Assembly: GCA_964629965.1 (NCBI GenBank)
Contig: CAZVRZ010000072.1
Span: 1-27,172 of the forward strand
Origin: CAZVRZ01 sp964629965
Lineage (GTDB): Bacteria > Chloroflexota > Anaerolineae > Anaerolineales > UBA4823
DNA length: 27,172 bases
Reading direction: 5' to 3'
Within the stretch, counting starts at the first letter, position 1; each line of letters starts with the position of its first letter. The notes under the pieces were generated by a model, which did not search any database, was not told the origin of the DNA, and saw only the letters and a list, made by a program, of their open reading frames with translations. Made by a program: the position numbers and the translations under genes. Below are positions 15,635-24,300 of this stretch, one piece after another.

Positions 15635-16456
15635 TCACCTGAGCGGTTGGCAGCGCGGGCAGAAATGTGTTCCGCGTTGTCCAACGAGAATTCGTTCGAC
15701 CGGCATCCCACATGTTTTGCAAGGCAAGCCGGTACGTTGATACACCTGGAAATGGTTTTGAAAATCGCCGCCGCGATATACCCAGTCGATGGATGCGCCG
15801 TGAAGACCGATTGCTTCTTGTAATACCAACCGGATGTTTGCCAGCAAACCGGCGGCCTGTTCCGGGCTGAGCGTGTCGGCAGGGGTGCAGGGATGCAGCC
15901 GGGAGCGGTGCAAGGTTTCATCCGTGTAGATATTGCCCATGCCCGCCAGGAAGGTCTGGTCGAGCAGCAGTGGCTTGATCTGGCGGCGGCGAGCATGCAG
16001 CCGTTGGTGCAGTGCGGCGGCTGTCAGGGCAGGGTCGAACGGCTCGGGACCCAATGCCCCCAGGATGCTTTCGGGTTGATCGGTCAACCAGGCGCGGCCA
16101 AACTTGCGGGTATCATGGAATGCCAGCCGCCAGCCATCTTGTAAGGTGAGAAGCAGGCGATGGTGCGGCAGCGCAGGCGCATCCGCGGCTTCTACCAACA
16201 CATCTCCGCTCATGCGCAGGTGCAATAGCAGGCTGTCGCGGTTGAGTTGGAAATGCAGGTATTTGCCGCGCCGCCCGATGGTTTGGATCGTTTGCCCAAC
16301 GATGCGCTGAATGAATTCCTGCGGAGTGAGCAGCGCAATTGTGCGCGGCCAGAAAACCTGTGCTGCGCTGAAGCGCATGCCCAGGATGGGGGGGATGCCA
16401 TGCCCGCCCTGGCGCAGCCCGTTGGCAATCGTTTCAACCTCTGGCAGTTCTGGCAA
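15635..16456 (-). CDS. mutM: Formamidopyrimidine-DNA glycosylase (Fpg/MutM)
   Basis: Removes 8-oxoguanine and ring-opened purines from DNA and cuts the abasic strand (bifunctional base-excision repair). It begins with the obligatory PELPEVETI, where Pro2 becomes the nucleophile and Glu3 assists. Lys65 in GRRGKYLHF fits the conserved beta-turn lysine. GNIYTDE belongs to the helix-two-turn-helix. The C-terminus is a complete zinc finger, CKTC (246-249) and CPRC (266-269). Length 273 is normal. The start codon is TTG and directly follows the TGA of the upstream acetyltransferase gene, with GGAAG six to seven bases before it. This implies translational coupling. Function near certain. Confidence 0.96.
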   Translation of the reverse strand: MPELPEVETIANGLRQGGHGIPPILGMRFSAAQVFWPRTIALLTPQEFIQRIVGQTIQTIGRRGKYLHFQLNRDSLLLHLRMSGDVLVEAADAPALPHHRLLLTLQDGWRLAFHDTRKFGRAWLTDQPESILGALGPEPFDPALTAAALHQRLHARRRQIKPLLLDQTFLAGMGNIYTDETLHRSRLHPCTPADTLSPEQAAGLLANIRLVLQEAIGLHGASIDWVYRGGDFQNHFQVYQRTGLPCKTCGMPVERILVGQRGTHFCPRCQPLR

Positions 16457-16996
16457 TCAGCGCTTCCATTCTGAGCGCAAGATGCTCATCATCAACACAT
16501 CCACGTAACTCCCGTTCTGATATTCGGCCTGGCGCTGGCAGCCTTCATGAACGAAGCCGGCTTTTTCGTAGGCCCGCACGGCACGTGGGTTGTTTGCAAA
16601 GACTCGCAAAGAGATGCGGTTCAGGTTGAGCGTTTCGAAACCGTGTTGACACAACAACCGGACTGCTTCTGTGCCGTGGCCCTTGTTCCAATATGATTTG
16701 TCGCCGATCATGATGCCGAACTCGGCGCAGCGGTTGCGCCAGTTGATCTCATGGAACCCGCACGAGCCAATGGGTACCCACAGATCTTGAGAGAGTACTT
16801 CGATCACCAGGATTTGATTCTCGCGCGGCTCTTTGAGCATTGCTTCAAACCACGCTGTTTCATTTGGGGTCGACATCGGCAGGATCATAGAAATACCGGC
16901 GCACACTTCAGGATCGTTCAACCATTCTACCCAGCGGGGGATATCTTCTCGCTCGGGGGCGCGAAAGCGCAGGCTGCGGGATTCGTTATAGATCAT
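16457..16996 (-). CDS. RimJ/RimL-like GNAT N-acetyltransferase
   Basis: A 179-residue single-domain GNAT. LRFRAPEREDIPRWVEWLND opens the fold. GIMIGDKSYWNKGHGTEAVRLL holds the acetyl-CoA loop W-N-K-G-H-G-T. The end is typical of the RimJ/Acetyltransf_3 group: LNRISLRVFANNPRAVRAYE, then KAGFVHEG. Such enzymes acetylate protein N-termini or small amines; the substrate is not predictable. Its ATG overlaps the meaB stop codon (ATGA), and GGAGG lies just upstream inside meaB. mutM follows with no gap. The position suggests cotranscription rather than a shared pathway. Confidence 0.88.
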   Translation of the reverse strand: MIYNESRSLRFRAPEREDIPRWVEWLNDPEVCAGISMILPMSTPNETAWFEAMLKEPRENQILVIEVLSQDLWVPIGSCGFHEINWRNRCAEFGIMIGDKSYWNKGHGTEAVRLLCQHGFETLNLNRISLRVFANNPRAVRAYEKAGFVHEGCQRQAEYQNGSYVDVLMMSILRSEWKR

Positions 16997-18021
16997 GTTC
17001 GTCCTCCATTTGATTCTAATAGCATCATAGCCGCCTGGTAAGGAGAAAGCCGGCGGCTGGTCAACTCATCGAGGATGTTTTGCAAGCGCTCCTTTGGCAG
17101 CTCGGCCCGCCAGCGTGCGGCCAGCATCTCGCGTACCAGGAGGTCTAGCTCGGCGCTCAGGCGCTGGCGGTCGCGCTGCTGCCATTCGCCGGTGGAATGC
17201 AGGTGGGCCTGGTGCCGGGCAATGGCACGCATCAATTCGGGGATGCCTTGTCCTTCGGTTGCTACCGTGCGTTGGATCGGCGGGAGCCAGGCTGCGGGAG
17301 GATCTCCGGCAGTTCCGGGGTTGCTAGCCTTATCTGCGTTTAAGCCATTGGTATGAAAGTGACGCGCCTGGGGGCGCGCCAATTCGAGCATATTTTGCAG
17401 GGCGCGCTCAATGTTTTCGACTCCTGGGCGGTCGGCTTTGTTGATGACCAGGATATCGGCAATTTCTAAAATACCGGCCTTGATCGCCTGGATATCATCT
17501 CCCATGCCAGGGGTTTCGACTACCAGCGTTGTGTGTGCCAGACGGGCGATATCCACTTCTGCCTGCCCTGCGCCAACCGTTTCGATCAGGATCACCTCGA
17601 ACCCGGCTGCATCCATCACCTGTACCACTGCTGCTGTGGCGGCTGCCAGCCCGCCCAATGAGCCGCGCGAAGCCATCGAACGAATGAATACCCCTGGGTC
17701 TCCGGCCAGGTCGCGCATACGGACACGGTCGCCCAGGAAAGCGCCGCCGCTGAAGGGGCTGGTTGGATCTACCGCCACGATGCCTACGCGTCGTGGTTGC
17801 CCGCCTGACCCAGGGGAGCGATATGCACGCGCAATCTGATTCACCAGAGAGGATTTACCGCTGCCGGGCGCTCCGGTCACGCCGATCAGGTGTGCATTTC
17901 CAGTGTGGGAAAACAGCGCGCCGAGCGCCTGGCGACCCTCTGGGTGATCGTTCTCAACCAGCGACAGGGTGCGCGCCAGCGCCAGGCGATTTCCTGCCAG
18001 GATGGAGGCTGCGTAATCCAT
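16993..18021 (-). CDS. meaB: MeaB/ArgK-type GTPase, methylmalonyl-CoA mutase chaperone
   Basis: G-protein chaperone that guards cobalamin loading and protects methylmalonyl-CoA mutase. I prefer the ATG at 18021 (342 residues, MDYAASILAGNRLALAR), which is the usual family N-terminus, over the open frame reaching 18090. The P-loop GVTGAPGSGKSS ends near 58. DPTSPFSGGAFLGDRVRM is the switch signature of the family, ETVGAGQAE the switch II region, and NKAD the guanine-specificity motif. A 20-residue insert (about NADKASNPGTAGDPPAAW) sits near the C-terminal dimerisation arm. It lies 16 bp after the B12-binding subunit gene, consistent with their joint role. The large mutase subunit is not in this window. 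Confidence 0.95.
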   Translation of the reverse strand: MDYAASILAGNRLALARTLSLVENDHPEGRQALGALFSHTGNAHLIGVTGAPGSGKSSLVNQIARAYRSPGSGGQPRRVGIVAVDPTSPFSGGAFLGDRVRMRDLAGDPGVFIRSMASRGSLGGLAAATAAVVQVMDAAGFEVILIETVGAGQAEVDIARLAHTTLVVETPGMGDDIQAIKAGILEIADILVINKADRPGVENIERALQNMLELARPQARHFHTNGLNADKASNPGTAGDPPAAWLPPIQRTVATEGQGIPELMRAIARHQAHLHSTGEWQQRDRQRLSAELDLLVREMLAARWRAELPKERLQNILDELTSRRLSPYQAAMMLLESNGGRT

Positions 18022-18037
18022 GCGCCCTGGCCTGCTC

Positions 18038-18448
18038 TTAGCCTTCCGGTTGGCCCAGAACCGCCTTGCGAATATCGGCCACGATGGCATCGGTCAGCGT
18101 GCCCGGCCCATAAACTCCAGCCACCCCCCAGTCCAGCAGTTGGGGAACATCCTCATCCGGAATAATGCCTCCGATGAACACCTTCACGTGCTCTTGTCCG
18201 TTAGCCCGGAGCAGTTCCAGGATGCGCGGCGTCAATCCCATATGTGCTCCAGATAGGATCGATAATCCAACCGCATCCACATCTTCTTGCAGCGCAGCTT
18301 CGGCGATCATCTCCGGCGTCTGGCGCAGGCCTGTGTAGATCACTTCCATTCCGGCGTCTCGCAAGGCGCGCGCCACAACCTTGGCGCCCCGGTCGTGGCC
18401 ATCTAGGCCGGGTTTGGCGACGATAACACGGATTTTTCTTTCGTTCAT
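18038..18448 (-). CDS. mcmA2: B12-binding (small) subunit of methylmalonyl-CoA mutase-type isomerase
   Basis: A free-standing cobalamin-binding domain of 136 residues. DGHDRG at 16-21 gives the DxHxxG motif, with His18 as the lower axial ligand of cobalt. LSILSGAH and FIGGIIPDED are the other loops of the Rossmann-like fold. It must pair with a separate catalytic TIM-barrel subunit to interconvert methylmalonyl-CoA and succinyl-CoA or a related pair such as ethylmalonyl- or isobutyryl-CoA. First gene of the operon with meaB, the acetyltransferase, mutM and the 14846-15631 gene. Which acyl-CoA is used cannot be decided here. Confidence 0.92.
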   Translation of the reverse strand: MNERKIRVIVAKPGLDGHDRGAKVVARALRDAGMEVIYTGLRQTPEMIAEAALQEDVDAVGLSILSGAHMGLTPRILELLRANGQEHVKVFIGGIIPDEDVPQLLDWGVAGVYGPGTLTDAIVADIRKAVLGQPEG

Positions 18449-18494
18449 ACACTCTCCCAGGTTTGCACAAGATCAGGCAGCAACTTGTGTGTGG

Positions 18495-18500
18495 ATTATA
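18495..18500 (-). promoter_or_regulatory. -10 box for the mcmA2-meaB operon
   Basis: A perfect TATAAT on minus, 46 bp before the start at 18448. No convincing -35 at standard spacing and no TGn extension. It is the only good -10 box in the gap. Confidence 0.5.
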
Positions 18501-18634
18501 CCGCCAAAACTGGTTCAAATGATCGAAATGCTCTGCACGAACGGACTTTATAACATCCTATGCCTGAACGGCCAATCACTTTTGTAAGGCTCTCTTGCAC
18601 AGTCGCCCGCGGTGTAAGAGAAATTGGAGAGTAC

Positions 18635-18643
18635 TGGTATAAT
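18635..18643 (+). promoter_or_regulatory. Extended -10 promoter of the methyltransferase-GH3-GGDEF/EAL operon
   Basis: TGGTATAAT, a perfect -10 with TGn extension, ends 42 bp before the methyltransferase ATG at 18686. It lies inside the longest open frame (from 18560), so that longer start is not credible. Confidence 0.65.
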
Positions 18644-18685
18644 TATTATGGTACCTGGACAAGCGCACATATATTGGATGTGAAA

Positions 18686-19402
18686 ATGTCAGATCATCGA
18701 TTGGTGACGGAAGCTTTTACGGAGCTTGCCTCAAGCTATCCTCAAACGATGGATCGTGAACTGCAGCAGTATTGGGGGATTTCTTATCCACAATTCATAA
18801 ATCGTTTTCTTAGCAATTCATCCATTGATCCCAACGACCTGGTGTTAGATGTAGCCACTGGAACGGCTTTTATTCCTCTGCAATTGGCAAGGAAACACCC
18901 CGGAATGTCTCGAGTAGTGGGCCTGGATATAACTCCGGCAATGTTGAGCGAAGGACGCACCTTTATTAACTCTCAAGGTTTACAAGGCTGCATCTGGCTG
19001 GTTTGTGCCTCTGGCATGGGGATGCCGTTCGACAGCCAGGTTTTTGAGGTTGTGTTGTGCGCTTTAGGTACTCATCACATGGATGTGCTGCTCCTGCTTG
19101 GTGAGGCTCGCCGGGTGCTCAAGCCAGGCGGCAGATTGCTCATTTCAGATGTTGGGGCAACCCGGTTTTGGCGCTCTTTTTGGGGACGAGCAGTATTGAA
19201 GATTTTGCTTTTGCAGTATCGAGTGGCGAATCGCACCGCACGCGCCGAGGCCGAAGCGCAAGCTTTTTCAAATGTGCGTACGGCTGATGAATGGCGCATG
19301 CTCTTAAATCGCTTCGGGTTTGGCGAAATAGTGATAGAAGAGATACCTTCTCGTTTCCCCTGGTATCCTTGCGGCCTGATCATTCGTGGGCTAAAAAAAT
19401 AA
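18686..19402 (+). CDS. Class I SAM-dependent methyltransferase
   Basis: A 238-residue protein starting MSDHRLVTEAFTELASSYPQ. The SAM-binding motif I is LVLDVATGTAFIPLQLA (about 52-68), the acidic end of beta-2 is VVGLDITPAML, and motif III is RRVLKPGGRLLISDVG. This is the Methyltransf_11/UbiE-like group that acts on small molecules, quinones or lipids. The C-terminal part is hydrophobic and aromatic (RFWRSFWGRAVLKILLLQ), suggesting a lipid-like substrate or membrane contact, which is inference. It starts downstream of the promoter at 18635-18643. The GH3-type gene follows after 57 bp, so the two may modify the same small molecule. Confidence 0.88.
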   Translation: MSDHRLVTEAFTELASSYPQTMDRELQQYWGISYPQFINRFLSNSSIDPNDLVLDVATGTAFIPLQLARKHPGMSRVVGLDITPAMLSEGRTFINSQGLQGCIWLVCASGMGMPFDSQVFEVVLCALGTHHMDVLLLLGEARRVLKPGGRLLISDVGATRFWRSFWGRAVLKILLLQYRVANRTARAEAEAQAFSNVRTADEWRMLLNRFGFGEIVIEEIPSRFPWYPCGLIIRGLKK

Positions 19403-19421
19403 TATTCTATTCGACGGAAAT

Positions 19422-19440
19422 TTGAGATCTAAGATCTCAA
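19422..19440. promoter_or_regulatory. Perfect 19-bp palindrome, possible operator
   Basis: TTGAGATCT-A-AGATCTCAA, perfect dyad symmetry around one base, in the 57-bp gap between the methyltransferase and GH3-type genes and 19 bp before the GH3 start. A one-base centre makes a poor RNA hairpin and no T run follows, so a binding site for a dimeric repressor or activator is more likely than a terminator. No regulator gene is adjacent. Confidence 0.5.
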
Positions 19441-19459
19441 CAAGAAGTGGGAGGACTAT

Positions 19460-21055
19460 ATGGCAACAGCAGCAGAGTTATTAAAACAAGGTAGAAGAGA
19501 CGAAGTTTGGAAGAAATATTGCGGCTTCATCGACTTGAACATGGATGAGTTTATGGAGATCCAGGAACGCCTTTTAATGGAGCAGATCGACTTGCTGGCC
19601 CGGTGCGAACTGGGACGTAAGTTGTTAGGTGATGGTAAACCTGCCAGCGTTGAGCAGTTCCGTTCCCAGACTCCCCTGACCACGTACAGCGATTACTTGC
19701 CTTTCCTTGAAGATCGCAACCCGGCCCCTTTGCCACGCCCGCCATCGGTGTGGGCGCGCTCTTCGGGCAGATCTTCTGAAGTGGGCGGAAAATGGGTGTC
19801 CTATTCTAAAGAGATGACCCGCAAGATTGGTGAATTTGCGGTTGCTTCTTTCCTCCTGGCTTCTTGCTCGGAGCGGGGAGATGTGCGGCTCAACGTGGGA
19901 GATTATTTATTGTATACCCTGGCACCGGCGCCTTATTTCACCGGTGCGGCTGTGGCGCGTGGGCTGCAAGAACAGCTCCATCCTACCTTTATCCCTGCCT
20001 TGGATGAAGGGGATAAAATGGGCTTTGAGGAGCGCATCGAAGAGGGCTTTCGCCTGGCGCTCAAGAACCGCCTGGATCTATTCTATGGACTGTCCAGCAT
20101 CTTGGTCGCGATTGGAGAACGGTTTTCCAAGGGATCTGGCAGCATGAAATTCTCGGCAGATATGCTCAACCCGCGCCTGTTGTATCGGGTTGTGCGTGGC
20201 ATGCTTGTGAGTAAATTACAGCATCGCAGCCTGATGCCCAAAGACTTGTGGAATGTCAAAGGTATTGTTGCCGGCGGGATGGATACGGCCTTTTATCGCG
20301 ATGCAATTGAGAACTTGTGGGGCACGAAACCCCTGGAAGGTTACGGCGGAACCGAGTTGGGCGGCGTTGCGCTTCAAACCTGGAATTACAAGGGACTGAC
20401 CTTTTTGCCAGATTGCAATTTTCTGGAATTCATCCCCGAAAAGGATTTCTTTGATTCATGGCCGGTCAACGGGAATTCTACTCAACAACCGCGCACCTTA
20501 TTGTTTAATGAATTGACACCGGGCGTCTACGAACTCGTTATCACGAACTTCCACGGATGCGTGTTCACCCGCTATCGCACCGGCGATTTGGTTCAGATTG
20601 TTGCTATGCGAGATGCAGAGACCAACATTAACACGCCCCAAATGGTTTTCTATGCCCGTGCCGATGGGGTGATCGACCTGGGAGGCTTCTCTCGTTTGAC
20701 CGAGAAAACGATCTGGATGTCTATCGAAGATGCCGGAATTGCTACCAACGGTTGGACTGCCCGCAAAGAAACCCACGATAAACCGGTTTTGCATATATAT
20801 CTTGAACCCAAGACTGGGCTGTCGGAGGAAGAAATCCGCCAGGCCATTCATCAAAAGCTGCAAGAAAAAGACTCTGGTTATGCGGAAATGGAAAGAATGT
20901 TGGGTTTCAATCCACTGCTGGTTTCTACATTGCCCCAAGGAGCCTTCAATCGTTATATGGAGGCCAAGCGCGCCAGTGGATCTGACCTGGCGCACATCAA
21001 GCCGCCGCGGGTGAATCCCTCTGATAAGGTACTCTCCTTACTCACGAAACCATGA
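19460..21055 (+). CDS. GH3-type acyl-adenylating enzyme
   Basis: A 531-residue member of the GH3 auxin-responsive-promoter family, part of the adenylate-forming superfamily. Plant GH3 proteins join jasmonate, auxin or benzoates to amino acids through an acyl-AMP. Bacterial members have mostly unknown substrates. Visible motifs in order: SSGRSSEVGGKWVSYSKEM near 100-118, a variant of the ATP-binding SSGTS-GK loop; EGYGGTELGGVALQTW, the second adenylate motif; and TRYRTGDLVQI, the YxxGD motif. Length matches the family. GGGAGG sits five bases before the ATG. A palindrome lies upstream, and its TGA overlaps the next ATG (ATGA). The catalysed ligation is unknown. Confidence 0.82.
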   Translation: MATAAELLKQGRRDEVWKKYCGFIDLNMDEFMEIQERLLMEQIDLLARCELGRKLLGDGKPASVEQFRSQTPLTTYSDYLPFLEDRNPAPLPRPPSVWARSSGRSSEVGGKWVSYSKEMTRKIGEFAVASFLLASCSERGDVRLNVGDYLLYTLAPAPYFTGAAVARGLQEQLHPTFIPALDEGDKMGFEERIEEGFRLALKNRLDLFYGLSSILVAIGERFSKGSGSMKFSADMLNPRLLYRVVRGMLVSKLQHRSLMPKDLWNVKGIVAGGMDTAFYRDAIENLWGTKPLEGYGGTELGGVALQTWNYKGLTFLPDCNFLEFIPEKDFFDSWPVNGNSTQQPRTLLFNELTPGVYELVITNFHGCVFTRYRTGDLVQIVAMRDAETNINTPQMVFYARADGVIDLGGFSRLTEKTIWMSIEDAGIATNGWTARKETHDKPVLHIYLEPKTGLSEEEIRQAIHQKLQEKDSGYAEMERMLGFNPLLVSTLPQGAFNRYMEAKRASGSDLAHIKPPRVNPSDKVLSLLTKP

Positions 21056-24000
21056 CCGTTGCGATCGTTTTTTCTGCCATTGCCCTGTTGGGCTACATCA
21101 TTTTGATGATCCTGACGCTGCGCCGGAATTGGCGCAATCACATCCATCGCGTGTTCGCCGCTTACCTGGGTGTGATGGCTGTCTGGCAGTTTGTGGCTTT
21201 GATGGTCAGTACCAGCAACAATGTGAGCGATGCTCTCATCTGGTATCGGATCATGACCTCCAGCCTGGGTGGACAGTTTATCTTCTACCTATTCTTCATC
21301 CTGGCTTTCCTGCACATTGAACCCAAGCGTTATGTCTCATTCATCGGGTGGGCGCTTTTCCTAGCTTTGGTAGCTACGACCCCTACAGGTCTATTGATCG
21401 CCAGTGTGTCGAAGAGCGAGGCTACTTCATTATATATACCCGGTTTTGGCCCGTTGGTACCGTTGGTGGGGATAAGTACCTATTGCTTTTTGGGTTACGC
21501 CATCTATGTCCTGATCAATGCTTCTCGGCATACCAAATCCGTCCAACAAAGCAATCGCATTCGCTATCTGTTGGTGGGCGCCTGTGTTACCGGGATTGGG
21601 ACCTTGAGCAACCTGTTTTCTCCGCTGCAAGCTTACCCGGTGGATGTGTTGGCGAACATATTGAATGCTTTCTTGATTGCGTACACCATCCTGCGGCATA
21701 ATTTACTGGATCTCTCCGGCTTTATCCGCACCGGGTTGTTATACTCTATCCCCACCATCATCATTGGCGCCGGTTACTTCTTTTTGATAGCATTAGCAGT
21801 GGCTATATTTCACGATGTGACCGGCATAGAAGTCTTCCTTGCTTCTTTGCTATTGGCAATTATCGTGGCTGTGCTGGCTCAACCCCTGCGCGACCGGGCT
21901 CAATCCTGGATCGACCGACTGTTTTTCCGCGAAAAATTCAACTCATCCTTGTTGCTGCAGCACCTGAGTCAAACGGCGGCCTCCGTGTTGAACTTGGATA
22001 TGCTGGCCAATATGATCCTCGAGGAGTTGACGCGCACCATCCATGTCTCGCAGGCAGCTTTTTTCCTGGGTCAAACCAGGGACAATGTTTGTGTTCTCAT
22101 GGCCCAAAGGGGACTGGATGAGCTGGGGGAATTGAAGCTTAACCAGGATCACCCGATGATTGGCTGGTTTGCTCTCCATGACAATGTTCTCAGTCAAAGC
22201 GAAATAGATGTGCTGCCGCAATTCAAGAGTTTATGGGGAAAAGAATACCAGGAACTGGAGAAGTTAGGTGGTGAACTCTACGTTCCCGTTAAAGCCAAAG
22301 ATGAATTGGTTGCCATCCTGGTATTAGGTTCCAAGCGTTCTAATCAAATTTACTCTGCCGATGAAATATTGACATTAACGACTCTTGCCAGCCAAATTGC
22401 TGTGGCAATTGTCAATGCTCGCCTGTATCGCGATTTGGAACAAACTTTGGCCGCTCTGCAACAGGCTCATGATGAATTGGAGACACGCGTTCAACAGCGT
22501 ACGGCTGATCTGGCTGATGCCAACCTGGCCTTACAAACAGAAGTCGGCGAGCGTAAGCGCGTAGAAGATGCCTTGCGAGAGAGCGAAGAGCGTTTTATCC
22601 TGGCGACGCGTGGCGCAAACGATGGTTTGTGGGATTGGCAGCTTCGCACCAATGCTATGTATTTTTCGCCGCGCTGGAAATCTATGTTGGGGTATGCCGA
22701 AGATGAAATTAGCGAGGATGCCAGCGAATGGTTCCAGCGTATTCACCCGGAAGACCTCGATCAGGTTCGCACGGCGATTGCCGCTCACCTAAAGGGTAGT
22801 AGTTCTCACCTGGAATGTGAATACCGTATCCAAAACAAAGAGGAAAATTATATTTGGGTTTCGACGCGCGGCCTGGCAGTGCGTGATGAGAATGAAAACG
22901 CGTATCGGATGGCCGGCTCGCAATCTGACATTACCGCTCGTAAAGAGATAGAAGCCCGCCTGCTGCAGAATGCCTTTTACGATAACCTGACCGGTCTGCC
23001 CAACCGGGCTTTGTTCATGGATCGCCTGGGTCGGGCTATTGAACATGCTCAACGCCGATCGGATTATCTGTTTTCTGTCCTTTTTATGGATATCGATCGT
23101 TTCAAGGTGATCAATGACAGCCTGGGGCATATCGTGGGAGATCGTTTGCTGGTCGCGGTTGCCCAAACTTTGAATAACTGCCTGCGATCTGGAGATACCG
23201 TTGCTCGCCTGGGCGGCGATGAATTTGTCATTTTGTTGGAAGATATCAAGCATTCCGATGATGCGATCACAATTTGTCATCGTATTTACCAATCGCTGAG
23301 CGACCCTCTGGATCTGACGGATTACCATGTAGTTACTTCCACGAGTATTGGGGTTGTGTATAGTTCATTGGGATACGATAATCCTGAAGACATCTTGCGA
23401 GATGCAGATATTGCCATGTATCACGCCAAGATGAAAGGCGGAGCAACCTATTCTGTTTTCAATACCACCTTACGTAATATCGCGATTGCGCGCCTGGAAT
23501 TAGAGACCAACCTGCGCCAGGCGCTAGAGAAAAAGGAATTCACTCTTTACTACCAGCCTATCCTCTCGCTGGCAAGCGAGCGTATTATCGGTTTTGAAGC
23601 ACTGCTGCGTTGGAAGCATCCGGCTTTGGGTATGGTTTTGCCTGACAAGATTATATCCGTAGCTGAAGAAACCGGTTTGATCTTGCCGATTGGGCAGTGG
23701 GTGATGCAGGAAGCCTGCCGACAGCTCAAGATATGGCAGGTGGAATTCCCGCAGGAACCTCCTCTGATGGTTAACGTAAATGTCTCTGGCAAGCAGTTCA
23801 TCAATGCTGATTTCGTGCAGAAGACAGGGGATACCTTGGCAGAAACCCAGATCGCGCCGCACTCGCTGGCAATGGAAATCACCGAAACGTTGTTGCTAGA
23901 GAGTGACGAAGCCTTCTATGCTAAAATGGACAGCTTGATGCAGTTGGGTATTCATTTACACATCGATGATTTTGGTACCGGGTACTCTTCTTATAGCTAT

Positions 24001-24300
24001 CTACAGCGTTTGCCGGTTACTTCGGTAAAGATTGACGGCGTCTTTATCCGTATGCTGGATGTGGGCAGTGACAATGTCGAGATTGTCCGGTCGATCGTAA
24101 CCCTGGCGCGCAGCCTGGGTATGTCTGCTATTGCAGAGGGTGTGGAAACAGAAGAGCAGTACACTATTCTGAAGGATATCGGCTGCCATTTTGGCCAGGG
24201 ATATTACTTTTCTAAGCCTTTAACAAGCCAGGATGCAGATGCCCTGTTGATTTCCAGATACCGTGTCCCTACAAATCCAGGATCAGCATCAGGGCCGTGA
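21052..24300 (+). CDS. Membrane GAF-PAS-GGDEF-EAL cyclic-di-GMP enzyme
   Basis: A 1082-residue signalling protein. Residues 1 to about 290 hold eight or nine hydrophobic helices resembling the 7TM sensory region of some histidine kinases. A GAF domain follows (about 310-460), then a coiled coil (EQTLAALQQAHDELETRVQQ), a PAS domain with PAC end (about 510-645) and a GGDEF domain (YDNLTGLPNR; GGDEF at 721-725). An EAL domain completes it, with EAL at 849-851, NVNVSGKQF, DDFGTGYSS, KIDGVFI and EGVE. Both GGDEF and EAL signatures are intact, so it may both make and break cyclic di-GMP. Its ATG overlaps the stop of the GH3-type gene. Its 3' end overlaps the convergent permease gene by 32 bp. Confidence 0.95.
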   Translation: MTVAIVFSAIALLGYIILMILTLRRNWRNHIHRVFAAYLGVMAVWQFVALMVSTSNNVSDALIWYRIMTSSLGGQFIFYLFFILAFLHIEPKRYVSFIGWALFLALVATTPTGLLIASVSKSEATSLYIPGFGPLVPLVGISTYCFLGYAIYVLINASRHTKSVQQSNRIRYLLVGACVTGIGTLSNLFSPLQAYPVDVLANILNAFLIAYTILRHNLLDLSGFIRTGLLYSIPTIIIGAGYFFLIALAVAIFHDVTGIEVFLASLLLAIIVAVLAQPLRDRAQSWIDRLFFREKFNSSLLLQHLSQTAASVLNLDMLANMILEELTRTIHVSQAAFFLGQTRDNVCVLMAQRGLDELGELKLNQDHPMIGWFALHDNVLSQSEIDVLPQFKSLWGKEYQELEKLGGELYVPVKAKDELVAILVLGSKRSNQIYSADEILTLTTLASQIAVAIVNARLYRDLEQTLAALQQAHDELETRVQQRTADLADANLALQTEVGERKRVEDALRESEERFILATRGANDGLWDWQLRTNAMYFSPRWKSMLGYAEDEISEDASEWFQRIHPEDLDQVRTAIAAHLKGSSSHLECEYRIQNKEENYIWVSTRGLAVRDENENAYRMAGSQSDITARKEIEARLLQNAFYDNLTGLPNRALFMDRLGRAIEHAQRRSDYLFSVLFMDIDRFKVINDSLGHIVGDRLLVAVAQTLNNCLRSGDTVARLGGDEFVILLEDIKHSDDAITICHRIYQSLSDPLDLTDYHVVTSTSIGVVYSSLGYDNPEDILRDADIAMYHAKMKGGATYSVFNTTLRNIAIARLELETNLRQALEKKEFTLYYQPILSLASERIIGFEALLRWKHPALGMVLPDKIISVAEETGLILPIGQWVMQEACRQLKIWQVEFPQEPPLMVNVNVSGKQFINADFVQKTGDTLAETQIAPHSLAMEITETLLLESDEAFYAKMDSLMQLGIHLHIDDFGTGYSSYSYLQRLPVTSVKIDGVFIRMLDVGSDNVEIVRSIVTLARSLGMSAIAEGVETEEQYTILKDIGCHFGQGYYFSKPLTSQDADALLISRYRVPTNPGSASGP

